In this document: in pieces, positions 37,032 to 48,803 of the stretch
How positions within the stretch are numbered: the first letter of the stretch is position 1
Layout: the number at the start of each line of letters is the position of its first letter
DNA from: Mycogone perniciosa
Lineage: Eukaryota; Ascomycota; Sordariomycetes; Hypocreales; Hypocreaceae
Direction: 5' to 3'
NCBI GenBank assembly: GCA_025331125.1
Contig: JAOALB010000045.1
Span: forward strand, 1-64,000
DNA: 64,000 nucleotides
Made by a program: the position numbers and the translations under genes
The notes under the pieces: model-generated
Seen by the model: the letters and a program-made list of their open reading frames with translations, nothing else
Databases searched by the model: none
What the model was told of the DNA's origin: nothing

Positions 37032-37821
37032 TCAACGTACGTTGGGGGCCGCGATGTCTCGGCCGGCGGCAGCCATGATATCATTGATATCGCTTGTCGG
37101 TTCCTCGGTACTGCGTCCTTCGAATAGTCGCCTCCACCAACCTGGCGGGTCTAACGGCCTAGAGCCGTTGTGCAGTGGCGGATACACATCAGTAAAGAAG
37201 TACCAGATGTGCCCGATAACAACACCCATTATCTCATCCCTTGGCACCGTCCCATGCATAAAAAGGCTAAATGCCATCAAGACCCAAGGAAGGTATGGCG
37301 CGGTGAACACGAGAAGACCGAGGAAACTGAGCCTAGTATCGGGGTTACGACGAGACCATATGTAGACGAGGGTAGATGACAGCGGGTGGCCGAGGAATGG
37401 CATGGAAACGAGCGGCGACAGCGCAATAAGACTGGTCATGGCATAGAGAAGAAGCCAGGAAAAATGCGCGGCCGAACGCCCCGATGATTCTTCTAACAGC
37501 CGTGCGTAGCGTTGGAGGAAGTAGATGTGAAAGAGTAAGTCGAGTGAGAAGGGACCGAAGTAGAGGAAAGTTGTCAACAGTCGCCAGTACTAGAATCCAT
37601 GTTAGGGTGTGAAAGCGCTTTAGGACAGACGTGAGTTGACCTACCTGTGACTTGACAAAGACAACACGGAAGCTATAGAAGAGCTGAAATGGGGTTACCA
37701 TGTGGCACTGGACGAGAGCGCTCGTTAAGACTGTTGCCGCTGTCCACCATCGAGTGCACATGGGCATTTCCCAGAACCATGCCTCGAGAGGAAGGCGGCC
37801 ACCATCCATGACTTGGTCCAT
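37032..37821 (-). CDS. Derlin (Der1-like rhomboid pseudoprotease)
   Basis: ER membrane protein of the derlin family, which helps move misfolded proteins out of the ER for degradation (ERAD) and lacks the rhomboid catalytic residues. Two exons, 37645-37821 and 37032-37589, with a 55-nt intron (GTAGGT at 37644, TCTAG ending 37590) give 244 aa. The start MDQVMDGG was chosen as the first ATG of the exon. Family marks are PPxT-region equivalent and membrane helices from residue about 28, YWRLL at 60-64 (the conserved WR motif), TTFLYFGPFSLDLLFH, and GVVIGHIWYFFTDVYP, which holds the GxxxG motif of the last helix. The C-terminus is short and hydrophilic. Whether it is the Der1 or Dfm1 orthologue cannot be settled by eye. 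Divergent from aminopeptidase P. Confidence 0.93.
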
Positions 37822-38589
37822 TATAGAGAGTTGGCTTCGCAGATAGCATAAGCTGAGCAGACGTAATGCTTTGATTTGACCACGATAGATCGTTACAAAA
37901 CAACAGTGTCGAGATGATGACCTTGGGGGAAGGCCCCGGGTATGAACTAATCGCACCGGATAGAAGGTGAGGTGGCCTTCCCAAATGATGTCAGAAAGGC
38001 CACCTTACCTGGTACCCGATACAAAACCTTTGCACCAGCTGACGTTTGGTACCGACCTAGTACCTTTGTGGTGTTATTACTCGTAAATTACTCCGAGTAT
38101 ACGGAGTATGTTAGTAGGCACTCAAGTACTCCGTACCTGTACATTATAAGTTCCTTAGTAGCCCCATTTGTTGGAACTACCTACACATTAGCACTCACAG
38201 GTACCTTAGGTATAGAGTATCATTCCGATTAAGAACTTCGGGGTTCGTTGTTATGGAAATGCTAATTGAAAATGTCACAAAGATTATTAAACCAATGAGC
38301 TGATTGTCAAGTCTCTTCTTCTTTCATCGAGTGAATATCAGAAGCTCCCCAACCTGATTTGTCGTGGAGTAGTACCTTGTTGTACTTCTCTACCGTACCT
38401 CCAACTGACTTCCTCCACTCAGAGATGCCCCTCTCTTAAACTGACCCCTCCATCCTCATGAATAACCACTGATTCGCAACGTCAAGGTTCATGTGCCCGT
38501 TGACGGCAAGGACTTTAACTAGGTCGATCTGCCTCAAATTCTCGTTCAAAACTCCGATTCTATTTCGGCCTTGCATATCAACGGCAACT
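37822..38589. promoter_or_regulatory. Divergent promoter region, derlin / aminopeptidase P
   Basis: About 770 bp between two divergent starts. It contains an imperfect palindrome built on TACTCCG/CGGAGTA at 38089-38108 and AAGTACTCCGTACC at about 38125-38138. These are instances of a word that recurs in other intergenic regions of this window. An in-frame extension of aminopeptidase P starts at 38491 (see that gene). Confidence 0.5.
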
Positions 38590-40688
38590 ATGGCAAGAGC
38601 TAACACCACGCTCAAGCTCGCGAAGCTTAGAGCTCTAATGAAAGAGCGCAACGTTCAAGTCTACAGTAAGATTCTAGATGAAACACGTTATTCTTGGCTA
38701 ACTCATCATTACCCTCTATTAGTTGTCCCTTCTGAAGATAGCCACTGCTCTGAATACATTGCTGCCTGTGATGCCCGGCGAGAGTTCATATCGGGCTTTA
38801 CGGGATCCGCCGGTTGCGCCGTCGTCACTGAAGAAGCAGCAGCTCTTGCAACCGACGGCCGGTATTTCAATCAGGCTTCTCAACAGCTTGACGATAACTG
38901 GACACTGTTGAAGCAAGGTCTTCAAGACGTCCCTACATGGCAGGAATGGGCGGCTGAGCAGTCAGTAGGCGGCAAAACAGTTGCTGTGGACCCGTCTCTC
39001 ATCGCAGGTTCTGCAGCCAAGAAGCTTGCAGATAAGATCCAGAAGAGCGGCGGCTCCGATCTGCTGCCGCTGGATGAGAACTTGGTGGATCTAGTTTGGG
39101 CTGAGACTCGACCCGCCCGCCCTCTCCAAGGCATCAGTGTTTTGTCCGAACAATTTGCGGGCAAATCCGTACAAAGCAAGCTATCTGAGTTGCGCCTAGA
39201 GCTCGAAAAAAAGCGATCTCCTGGATTTATCGTCTCGATGCTGGATGAGGTAGCCTGGCTCTTCAACTTGCGTGGCAACGACATCCCATATAATCCTGTC
39301 TTCTTTTCATACGCTGCAATCACACCACAGACAGCCACTTTGTATGTTGATGATTCAAAGCTGGATGAGGCATGTAGAACCCACTTGGCTGGAAATGATG
39401 TCCTGGTCAAACCCTACGATGCTCTCTTCAATGACGCCCGTTGCCTCCACAAGGAATTTATTGAGAAACACCAAGATGCGGCAGATAAAAGCATAAGCAG
39501 CTTTCTTATTTCAAACAAGGGCTCTTGGGCTCTGAAAAGAGCCCTCGGGGGAGATGCAACAGTGGAAGAAATTCGCAGCCCCGTTGGCGATGCTAAAGCT
39601 GTGAAGAATGACGTCGAGATGGCAGGCATGCGAGCTTGCCATATTAGAGATGGCGCAGCCTTGATCAAATATTTTGCCTGGCTTGAGGATCAACTCGTGG
39701 TGAAGAAGACTGTGTTGGATGAAGTCCAGGCTGCAGACAAGCTGGAAGAATTTCGATCCAAGCATGACCACTTCGTTGGCCTGTCATTCTCAACTATATC
39801 CTCCACTGGTGCTAAGTGAGTTTTCTTGATTTATTTCTTTATTTCCCTCTTTCATCTTTCCAGAAGTCGTGTTCACACACAACTGAAATCTAAAATGGGT
39901 TGCTAGATCAACCCCGACTCTATAAAAATACTAACCAGGGTGTGACGCAGCGCGGCTGTTATCCACTATGGCCCCGAGAGAGGGAATTGCGCTGTTATCG
40001 ACCCCAAGGCTATATACTTGTGTGACTCCGGTGCTCAGTATCTAGATGGGACCACCGACACAACACGGACACTGCATTTCGGTAAGCCGACGGACGCTGA
40101 GAGAGAGGCCTACACACTTGTCTTGAAGGGAAACATTGGACTAGATTTGGCAATCTTCCCCAAGGGAACTACTGGTTTTGCCCTCGACTGCCTTGCCCGG
40201 CAGCACCTTTGGGTGAGTTGACAAGCCAACCAGCGTGTTTCCACACTGACACATGATAGCGGTATGGGCTGGACTATCGACATGGCACAGGCCACGGCGT
40301 CGGGTCGTTCCTGAATGTCCACGAAGGCCCTATCGGTATTGGTACTCGTGTCCAATACACTGAGGTCCCCTTAGCTTCTGGGAACGTCATCTCAAATGAA
40401 CCGGGCTACTACGAGGATGGTCGCTTCGGAATCCGCATTGAGAATATTATAATGGTCAAGGAGATACAGACAAAACACACGTTTGGAGATAAGCCCTTCC
40501 TGGGGTTCGAACATGTCACCATGGTTCCGTACTGCAGGAGCTTGATCAACGCAAGTCTACTCACCGATGTTGAGAAAGCTTGGCTTAACGCATACAACGC
40601 TGAGATACTGGAAAAAACCAGGGCGTACTTCGAGAATGATGCATTGGCGATAGAATGGCTCATTCGAGAAACGCAACCTTTTGAGTAA
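38590..40688 (+). CDS. Xaa-Pro aminopeptidase P (M24B)
   Basis: Manganese-dependent peptidase that removes the N-terminal residue from peptides with proline in second place. Four exons: 38590-38665, 38723-39815, 39951-40212 and 40260-40688, total 619 aa, the usual fungal length. The 57-nt first intron (GTAAGA, branch CTAAC) is stopless and in frame; removing it restores NVQVY-IVPSEDSH. Later introns of 135 and 47 nt give STGANAAVIHYG and QHLW-RYGLDYRHG. Metal ligands are Asp415 and Asp426 (DSG..YLDGTTD), His489 (GTGHGVG), Glu524 (NEPGYY) and Glu538 (RIEN). The start used is MARANTT. An upstream in-frame ATG at 38491 would add 33 residues with no acidic and five basic residues, which looks like a mitochondrial presequence. 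The stop lies 12 bp from that of the convergent FUN14 gene. Confidence 0.95.
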
Positions 40689-40700
40689 TAGCTGCCTGTC

Positions 40701-41296
40701 CTATAGATGTACAAATGCAGCCAATATGAACGTCAAGATGAAAGATGCCATGAACCATGGGTTGTTTGTGCTATCGTGCCAGAAAGGGAGCTGCCCAAGC
40801 AACATACTGCTGGAATTGACCACGTACGACATCTTAAGCCCACAGGAGGACATAATCTTGATTGTGTCAATCAATGTGCCAAGGACGAGAACCTTCAGCA
40901 GAGAAAGGCGAAAACTTGAACGTACATGAAAAGAAGCAGTCAGCAAACCGCCCAGCAAGACCAAGGTACGAGAGAAGAGGGAAACCACGAGGCCAGTGCC
41001 GAATCCTACATGCGGACAATTAGCAAGGTTCAGACCGAGATTTGAGCACAAAGCGATAGCCAGTTAGTTTGAGGCGGGCACTACTAACCAACAATACTAC
41101 CGCTGGAGATTTGGCGAACGATATCGGGAGACACCTGAGGCTCTGGACGTTTCCGATTGTGGTCAACGGACAAGGCAGTAGGTTTCGGTGAGTCGAACCG
41201 CACCCTAGAGCTCAACAGAAAAGTACCATAGACACAAGATCCAATGCCTCCGGCAAGGAGGCGTGTAGCAAATCGAAAACCAAGATAGTGTCTCAT
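40701..41296 (-). CDS. FUN14-family mitochondrial membrane protein
   Basis: Small membrane protein of the FUN14 family; animal FUNDC1 is a mitophagy receptor of the outer mitochondrial membrane, and the fungal role is less clear. Exons proposed: 41089-41296, 40926-41005 and 40701-40856 (147 aa). Intron 1 (83 nt, GTTAGT) joins SIV-GFGTGLVV. Intron 2 (69 nt, GTACGT ... CAAG) is stopless and in frame, so an unspliced 170-aa reading also exists. I prefer splicing because it brings the region to family length. Visible features are a basic, Arg-rich N-terminus, SPDIVRQISSGSIVGFGTG (the conserved FUN14 segment, residues about 57-75), the helix SLFSRTLVLLGGLLTASF, and a C-terminal helix NPWFMASFILTFILAAFV. 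Start at the ATG at 41296; a TTG-initiated extension is unlikely. Confidence 0.8.
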
Positions 41297-41886
41297 TTTT
41301 TGTACTTCCAAGACGTTTGAATGCAGTATTCGTCCTACGACGTTGACAGATGAGATCTAAATGCTACAATACTGCAGCATGCGGCGGTTGTACATAAGGT
41401 AGTAAGCCTCGAGACTATGACGTCGAGTTAGAATGTTTGTTTTACATTTATACCATTGGAACTGCGTTCCGACTACATACTTAAGGTACATAAAAGCGGG
41501 CGCCTTAGAAACGCAGGACCCCACAACGATGTGCCCAGTACGGAGTACCTTAGTGCTACTAGGTACCTATCTAGGTAGTACTACCAAGGGAACAGGTAAT
41601 AGGTACTATATGAGGCGCGTCCACGAGTGTTGTCCGTATTACCTCCATTCTGCCTTCGTTTACGGAGTACTTCGTAACTACTTCGTAATTGTTGGCATGT
41701 TTCCAATACAGCATCCTGACTAATATCACACCTTCGTCAGCGGTAATCGCTCCATCTCTTCCGTACTCTGTCTTGTACCCCTTACATGTCCTCTGTCTCA
41801 TCGCTCCTTCAGTCGAATCACTTCCAGGCCAATCCTTCCGAGCCCGTCGACGGTTTCGAGAGAGACCCCTTTGACCATCTGCCGAA
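41297..41886. promoter_or_regulatory. Divergent promoter region, FUN14 / GDP-mannose transporter
   Basis: About 590 bp. It is rich in short related words: GTACGGAGTACC at about 41538-41549, CTAGGTACCTATCTAGGTAG near 41559-41578, and TACGGAGTACTTCGTAACTACTTCGTAA from 41661. Overlapping short open frames on both strands here have no protein-like features. The last 150 bp is CT-rich, typical of a fungal 5' UTR. Confidence 0.5.
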
Positions 41887-43260
41887 ATGGACGGTAGGAA
41901 GAATGATGACTTCGTCGTGCGTATACCCGAGGGCACTCGCGGCGACAGCGAGAAGAGTCCTTTCAAGGCGAAAACTCCATTCGTGAGGCCGAATAATGCT
42001 ATGCCTGGGAACCTATCGTTGTCGATCTCACGACTTGATAATAGCCCGTTAGTATCTGTCCTATCGTATTGCATATCCTCCATAAGCATGACGGTAGTGA
42101 ACAAATACGTTGTGTCGGGCACGTTCTGGAACCTCAACTTCTTTTATCTGGCTGTCCAGGTAAGGTCAAGTGTCGAATAGCCCCTTAGCTTGACGCAGTC
42201 AGTTGACTGTTCTATCCCTGTAGGCTGTTGTCTGTATCGCAACGATATCGGTATGCAAACATCTGGGATTAATTCGAGTCCTTGCTCCCTTTGACGCCGA
42301 CAGGGCAAAGAAGTGTACGTACGAAGTACACTCCGTTCGATACAATGTTAAGAACATCCCCGAGTTAACTGGGTTTAGGGTTTCCTATCTCTATCCTCCT
42401 CGTCGGAATGATTTACACAAGTACGAAGGCTCTGCAATTTCTGTCGGTGCCTGTGTACACCATCTTCAAGAACCTCACCATTATTGTCATCGCGTACGGC
42501 GAAGTTTTGTGGTTTGGAGGCAGCGTAACACCCCTTGCGCTTTTATCCTTTGGTCTCATGGTCCTCAGCTCTATTGTGGCTGCCTGGGCTGATATCCAGA
42601 GCGCCATCGCGGGCGATTTTGGGCCCGCGGATTCTTCAACTGTTATGTCAGCTCTGAATGCCGGATATGCTTGGATGGGGCTTAATGTCTTCTGTAGTGC
42701 GTCCTATGTCTTGGGAATGCGCAAGGTTATCAAAAAGATGAACTTCAAGGACTGGGACAGTACGTTGAAATTTACGCGTCCTTCGTCGTGATACATATTT
42801 TGGTGCTGACCTGGTGCTAGCCATGTATTACAACAACCTGTTGACAATACCCGTCCTGGTGGCTTGTTCCGTGCTCGCAGAAGATTGGTCAGCTATCAAC
42901 TTTTCCAAAAACTTTCCACAAGAATCACGCAACCGAATGATCGTAGGCATGATCTATTCAGGACTGGCTGCTATTTTCATCTCGTACTGCTCTGCATGGT
43001 GCATTCGCCTTACGTCGTCAACAACGTACTCTATGGTTGGGGCTCTTAACAAGCTACCCATTGCCATCAGCGGCCTGGTGTTCTTCGCCGCGCCGGTGAC
43101 CTTTGGAAGCGTCTCTGCGATATTTATTGGGTTTGTTAGTGGCATTGTCTTTGCCTGGGCACGGGTTTGGCAATCCAATGCCTCCAAAGGCTCGCTGCCG
43201 ACAACAAGGCCAACCATGAGTGCTAGTGCACAAAGCAATCGCGACGCTGCCAACTCATAG
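41887..43260 (+). CDS. vrg4: GDP-mannose transporter (Golgi)
   Basis: Golgi antiporter of the nucleotide-sugar transporter family that brings GDP-mannose into the lumen for mannosylation of glycoproteins, sphingolipids and cell wall. Exons: 41887-42159, 42224-42314, 42379-42759 and 42821-43260; 394 aa. Introns of 64, 64 and 61 nt restore YLAVQ-AVVCIA, AKKWFPISILL and WDTMYYNNLL. About ten membrane helices span residues 55-370. The two GDP-mannose binding motifs are present: YYNN at 251-254 (FYNN in yeast) and GALNK at 322-326. The N-terminus is a hydrophilic cytosolic tail with VVRIPEG, usual in filamentous fungi, and the C-terminus is Ser/Thr-rich. The symbol follows yeast VRG4 (GMT1/gmtA elsewhere). 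Essential in most fungi. Confidence 0.95.
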
Positions 43261-43676
43261 AGTCTAGTTTAAATGCTAGCATTTAATCCCAATCCTCGGA
43301 TAAGGACCCTCAAGTCAACGTGTGTACCCATGTGAGGTGCTGTTAGTAATAGGTACTGGGCTGCAGTCATTGGGGCTTAAGTTGTGCAGATGAGAGGGTC
43401 AGATGCATCATTGCACTTGACCTTCGGTGCAGGTGTACGAAGTACACAAATAGCTCAAACCCTCTGGCTACCTATTGCCCCACTGACGTCGGATGTCATG
43501 TGCACTAAATATCACATTCGATGGCTTCCCTCGTCCTCATTCCTCAAGACATGCACCATTCAATAATACTCTGTGGTTACTGCCAGTGTCTTTGAGATGG
43601 CTTGAATTATCTGATTATTTGGTTTTGTCCTTGTTCTCGTACCTTGTTTCCGACTAAATTGAATCGGGTATTGGCG
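43261..43676. other. Intergenic: transporter 3' UTR / Ale1 promoter
   Basis: About 415 bp between two tandem plus-strand genes. It contains the palindrome TGTACGAAGTACA at about 43435-43447, another member of the recurring intergenic word. Nothing else recognised. Confidence 0.5.
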
Positions 43677-45615
43677 ATGCTTCTACTTCTTCACCAGCGT
43701 TTGTCTTCCGATCCCAGCCTGGCCAGCTCTACTCCGCTGCGCATTTCTTGAGGATGGGCGTAATGCTTACTGTGTCTGGTTATAGCTTTCGAGGCTCTGT
43801 CGGCGAAGCTCGCCGCCTCACCCGACGAACGTGAGCGACTATTACCACCATACCCCACGATGTCTTGACCGCAAGCCTGTTCTAACCGCCTACCACCCAC
43901 TCATAGTCAAGCTAATATTCTCATTTCTAATTTCCTATCCCCTTGCGGGACTTTTGAAGCGCATTCCAGACTCCAAGCCGGACCAAAAGAACGCATTCAT
44001 TATCTGGTATGGATAAACCGACGCTATCAGTATCCATGCCCCCACTGCTTCTTGCTTCCTACGTGTTACCTGTTCGCTAGCTCTTGGCTGACACTTATTG
44101 AAGCACTTCAATCTTCTACCTCGTCGGCCTATTCGACCTATGGGATGGCGTTTTGACTCTTCTCATTGGTGCTGGTGGTGCATACAGCATTGCCAAGTAC
44201 CTCCGCGGCAGCCCCTACATGCCATGGATCGGCTTCGTTTTCGTTATGGGCCACATGTCCATCAGCCATATCCAGCGTCAGATCGCTGCCAGCCCCTCAA
44301 GTGTCGATATCACTGGCGCCCAGATGGTTCTTGTCATGAAACTTTCTGCATTTTGCTGGAACGTGGCTGATGGACAACTTTTGGAAGACCATCTCTCTGA
44401 TTTTCAAAAAGACCGCGCCTTGAAAGAGTTGCCATCGCTTTTGGACTACGCCGCATATGTCCTATTCTTCCCATCTCTCTTCGCTGGCCCCGCTTTTGAT
44501 TATGTTGATTACCGTCGCTGGATCGATACATCTATGTTCGATGTCCCTACACATGTCGACCCAGCAAAGAAACCTCCGGTGAGGAAGAAGCGCAAAATCC
44601 CACGTAGTGGTACCCCTGCAACTATCAAGGCTTTCACCGGCCTTCTTTGGGTCGGTCTGTTCGTCATCCTGTCCGGTCGCTACAACGAAACACTTGTGGT
44701 CTCCGATTCGTACGAGAAGTATAGCTTTTTAAACCGTGTGTGGATTATGTACGTAACAAGCCTTGTCGCCCGGTTCAAGTATTATGGTGTTTGGTCTTTA
44801 ACTGAGGGCTCTTGCATCCTTGCTGGCCTGGGCTACAACGGTATCGACGCAGTTACTGGCAAGGTTTCATGGAATCGATTGCAAAACATCGACCCTTGGG
44901 CCGTGGAAACAGCCCAGAACCCCCGAGGCTACCTGGCTGGTTGGAATATGAACACCAATCACTGGCTGCGCAACTACATCTATCTTCGAGTTACCCCGAG
45001 AGGCAAGAAACCTGGGTTTCGCGCCAGTATGACGACCTTCGTGACGAGTGCCTTTTGGCATGGCTTCTACCCAGGTTACTACCTGTCCTTTGTATTAGCT
45101 AGTCTGATCCAAACAGCGGCCAAGAGTGAGTTGCATCCCATCCCCGTTGGCCATGCCTCAATAATTAACCGTATAATGTAACAGATTTCCGCCGCCACAT
45201 TCGTCCGTTCTTCTTGGATCCAATCACCGGCAACCCGTTGCCTAACAAGAAGTACTACGACATCACTACTTATATCGTCACTCAGTTTACCTTTTCATTT
45301 GCAACCCTTCCTTTCCTGGTCCTGGGCTTCAAAGACTCTATGCGTGCCTGGTCCCAAGTCTATTTCTATGCTTTCGTGTGGACCATCATGCCAATGGTGT
45401 TCTTTGCATCGCCAGGGAAGGCCATACTAAAGAAGAAACTGGAAAAGCGTCAAGGGAGAGCCAGTGCCAAATTGGTGCGGTCCGTAAGCACGGACAGCCT
45501 TACCGGCAAGGAGCCAATCCTGGGCATATCGAAAGATCCAGAACAAGATATTACAGAAGCCGTCGGCGAATTCAAGGCTGAAATTGAGGCACTGCAAAGA
45601 AAAAAGGCGACATAA
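43677..45615 (+). CDS. ale1: Lysophospholipid acyltransferase, MBOAT family
   Basis: ER membrane enzyme that re-acylates lysophospholipids with acyl-CoA in the Lands cycle. Five exons: 43677-43698 (22 nt), 43786-43830 (45 nt), 43907-44006, 44104-45125 and 45185-45615, total 539 aa. The first two mini-exons were found by joining MLLLLHQ-PFEALSAKLAASPDE-LKLIFSF, the expected N-terminus. Introns are 87, 76, 97 and 59 nt, several with CTAAC or CTGAC. MBOAT residues are in place: His342 in NTNHWLRNY and the invariant His375 in SAFWHGFYPGYY. About ten hydrophobic helices are seen; a basic loop (PPVRKKRKIPR) lies near residue 200. The C-terminal 70 residues are hydrophilic. The exon 3/4 join gives a Cys at 56, which I could not check against relatives. 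Symbol from yeast ALE1. Confidence 0.92.
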
Positions 45616-46146
45616 TTTAGCAGTGTTGATAGAATTGTCAGCGACGAACGCCAATGAGAGGACCTCTTGGTCGCTACATTCTACGCATGATCTAAAGGGC
45701 AATCCCATAGTGGTTGGGTGGGATATATCCAAGGCGGTTGGACAGACAGACGGAATAACCAGGCATCCACGATGCTTTCTATCCCGATCGGAAAAAGACG
45801 TCAAAGCTGTCATTTAAATCTGTCATATGAACAAATACCAAAAAGGCCGGCGCCCAAATGTCATTGCATATCCCTATCAAATTTCGCCAAAAGTCTCAGT
45901 GAATGCTATATAGTAGTACATATGTACACATAAGTACAGGGATATCTGGTATCATTGTTCGCATGATAAACGTTCATAAATAGTCAAAGATATATGAATG
46001 GAAAAAAATGTGGAGGCGTTAAATAGTAAAAGGTTGGTGTGAGACGCATCGTGAATTCGTGAAGGAAAAAAGTCGTCTGGATGTAAGTCATCCGTCGTCG
46101 AGAATCAAAATTTTATAACGTCTTGTAGATCGTAAGCTTTCATATA
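45616..46146. other. Convergent intergenic: two 3' UTRs
   Basis: About 530 bp between the stops of Ale1 (plus) and the serine-rich gene (minus). AT content rises toward the middle (46 kb), as usual for fungal 3' ends. No open frame of substance; no hairpin terminator is expected or seen. Confidence 0.5.
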
Positions 46147-48803
46147 TCATCGTGAACTCCATTGTTGTTTAACTCCCACAACAATCAAGGCGATATAAGC
46201 ACCAATCAGAAGAACGCCGATGAAAGACATCCGCCGGTTGATGCTACGCCACCACTTCATGCGATTGTGAAGGCGTAGCTCATTTATGTCCTGCATTTGA
46301 TGGCGGGACTCCAGTCTGAGATCGAGATGGCTCGTGCTGTGGTCTCGTTCCGTCATTTCTAGCTGTGGCTTTGGCGGCAACGGCATCAACGCCCCAATCA
46401 TCCAGACTATGGTTCCTGTTAGAGAATGTAGCTTCACAGGCTCATTTAGCTAGGTTCTTCAACACTTACAGAACGGAAGAATAAACCCAAGAACGAACAA
46501 CACAAGCTGAATATTCCGTCTCCAAAAATGGTTTCCAGTAGAGTCAGCCAATGAGGGTGGTGTCCAAATACTAGGACGACCGGATCGTCTATCCTGGCGC
46601 AAATGTGGTGACCAAATGCTTGACGTTTGCTTCTTAAGACTACGAGCAGCTGCGATGATGGGATTGGGTACGATATCCATTGAATCTGTATTTTGCGCCT
46701 GGCTCTCCCGAGGGCGACGTCGGGGGTTGTTTATGTCGGCAGTAAAGCATTCATAGCTAGGAGAGCGGCTAAGAAGAGAATTCCGTGGTTGGCTATCACT
46801 AAATTGTGAGAACATGGATTCGTACGAGGGTTGGGCAACCAAGAATCGCCTTTCTCCGCTTCCGTAATACACCCTGAAGAAGTTAGATATGAAGATGAAG
46901 CGTCAAGGGTTATATTCTCCTACCTAGCCCAGGTGGGTATGGATGCATAGTTCAGGCTGTTAGCCCGAGAGCTTCCCGAAGACCGCAAATTTCGATCTGA
47001 GGAATAGCTAGATAGGAGGTTATGGTGCCGAACACGGGATGGACGGCGGTGGAGCTCCTCCAGGTCTGCAAGACCATCACCATCTTCATCTTGGTCACGT
47101 ATCAAACGACCATTTCCAACAGACATCTCTCTGCTGTACACTGGCTGAGGTCGTTCCACAGAAATATTCTGTGAGTGAGATGCAATTGCAAAAGACTCAT
47201 CAACACCCGCTAATGATGAAGAAAAGCTCCCCATTCGTCTACTGTGATTGACGGCAAGTACGCTTCGACCATTGCCCGATAGGCGCGATAAGGAGCGTGA
47301 TGGTGGCTCACTCTCTCTTTCACTTTCGGAGAAAACTATCGACAGTGCAGTGCTCCATTGATGCGGCCGGGACAAATTCCCCCGAGGAATGGTTGGTTCA
47401 AAGGTTGAAGAAACTGCCAGATCTTGACAGTCTATCTCACCCTGTATGGATACGGTTGCAGTTCCGAAGGACAAAGCACGTGCAGCCTCCTGAGTGGCAT
47501 TGGACATTGATGGTAGAAGTTCGGTCCTCTGCAAGTCATGGGACCGCGACTTGATGATAATCAAATGTGCTTCAGGACGACTTAGCTTCATTGGCCGCAA
47601 CGGGGCCACGACCAAGCTCTCCCTCGAGTATTCTTGCCGCACTCGAGATCTTGGGGTTGTGGCAATGGAGGACGAACAAGAGATATCGCCGTGAATAATG
47701 TAGTTTGCTTCACTTTGCTCAGAATGCGGCCTTGATGGATTGCCCAAGGATTGATCAGTGGAGGCAGCGTCACCAAGACTAACATAGTTTGAAGCCGTGG
47801 AAGAAGGCGGCCGGCTTTCAAACTCAAAGCCGGTAGAATCGTCGATAGGACCGGTAACAGGGGAGCTTCGGCCATAGACCTTATAGTTAGTCCGGTCGGA
47901 CAAAGTAGAGCCAGATTCTGTTGACTGGAATGACTGTTTAGTCGTCAGCAGGGGGCTGGAAGGCCCGTCTATTGCCGCTGCGACATCAGCCAGTGGCACA
48001 GGCTCGCCTTGAAAGAATTGTGACGAATGCCTGTGGTTAGAATCTGATGTGCTACTCTGAACCTTGCGCAAACCACCAACTAGACTGTAGTTCCAAGGAG
48101 AGTCAGAGTCAGAGCTTGGTTTGGCCAGCGGAATGGAGGGATAAGTTGGCAAGGCTGGAAACGAGCCATGCTCCCCCAAGGATGTTAGAGATGAGCCAGG
48201 GTGGTCATCGCCAAACCCACTAGATGACAACCGCAAATATGAACTGCTAGGTGTAGTAGAGGAGAGGTGTGGGGAAGAGAAGGAGTCTGCCCTAGTTAAG
48301 ACGGAACCAGGTTGTGGCACCAGGGAAAAGGTCTTATCCGCATGAACTGTGATGACTCTCTTGGGACGGCACCAGGACGGAGTATTCGACAAAGTTGAAG
48401 ACAGCGATGTCAGTGATGGTGATGAGAACACGGACCGCTCTAGAGACTTGGACTGAACGGCTTCGGGGGGTTCGCTAGTGACGGATTCCATGTGCTCTAC
48501 GTCAAGATGAGGCTCCTGGTTGATACCACTGCTGTCTCCACCCGAGACAGCAGTGGTCAAACTTGAAACAGAGGGTGTTGCGGTTATCGGCGACTCGTCC
48601 CGGCCATGAATCTCGATGTTGTCAAACGAGAGGCGAGGTGGTGGGTTGTATGCGTACGACACCGGGCGGGACGGTGCCGTGCCATCGGAGCTGAGCCGGG
48701 GCGGACTATACGGTACGAGCCGGATCTGAAGTTTTTCGCCCTGTGAGCGAAATTGCTCGTTAAGAGACCTTCGCTGGGAAGAGGACGTTGGGGATGTCTG
48801 CAT
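46147..48803 (-). CDS. Serine-rich protein with two C-terminal membrane segments
   Basis: I do not recognise a characterised family; similar long Ser-rich proteins with a conserved membrane end occur across filamentous ascomycetes and have no known role. Exons: 46924-48803, 46470-46873 and 46147-46406 (847 aa). Introns of 50 and 63 nt give SIPTWAR-VYYGSGERR and FILPF-FWMIGALMPLP; the second uses the ATAG acceptor at 46407, because the nearby CAG would create a stop. Residues 1 to about 640 are low-complexity, rich in Ser, Pro and Thr with many SP/TP sites, so probably disordered and phosphorylated. The conserved-looking part is GSGERRFL plus helices NIQLVLFVLGFILPFFWMIG and SFIGVLLIGAYIALIVVGV around a charged loop. 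The frame extends upstream to a TTG, but the first ATG (MQTSPT) is used. Confidence 0.8.

Noticed and set aside
37972..38232. 86-codon plus-strand frame upstream of aminopeptidase P
   Set aside because: Lies in the divergent promoter region, low protein character, and consists partly of the recurring TACGGAGTA words.
41571..42137. 188-codon minus-strand frame opposite the GDP-mannose transporter start
   Set aside because: Antisense shadow; the plus strand has the intact transporter with splice sites and motifs.
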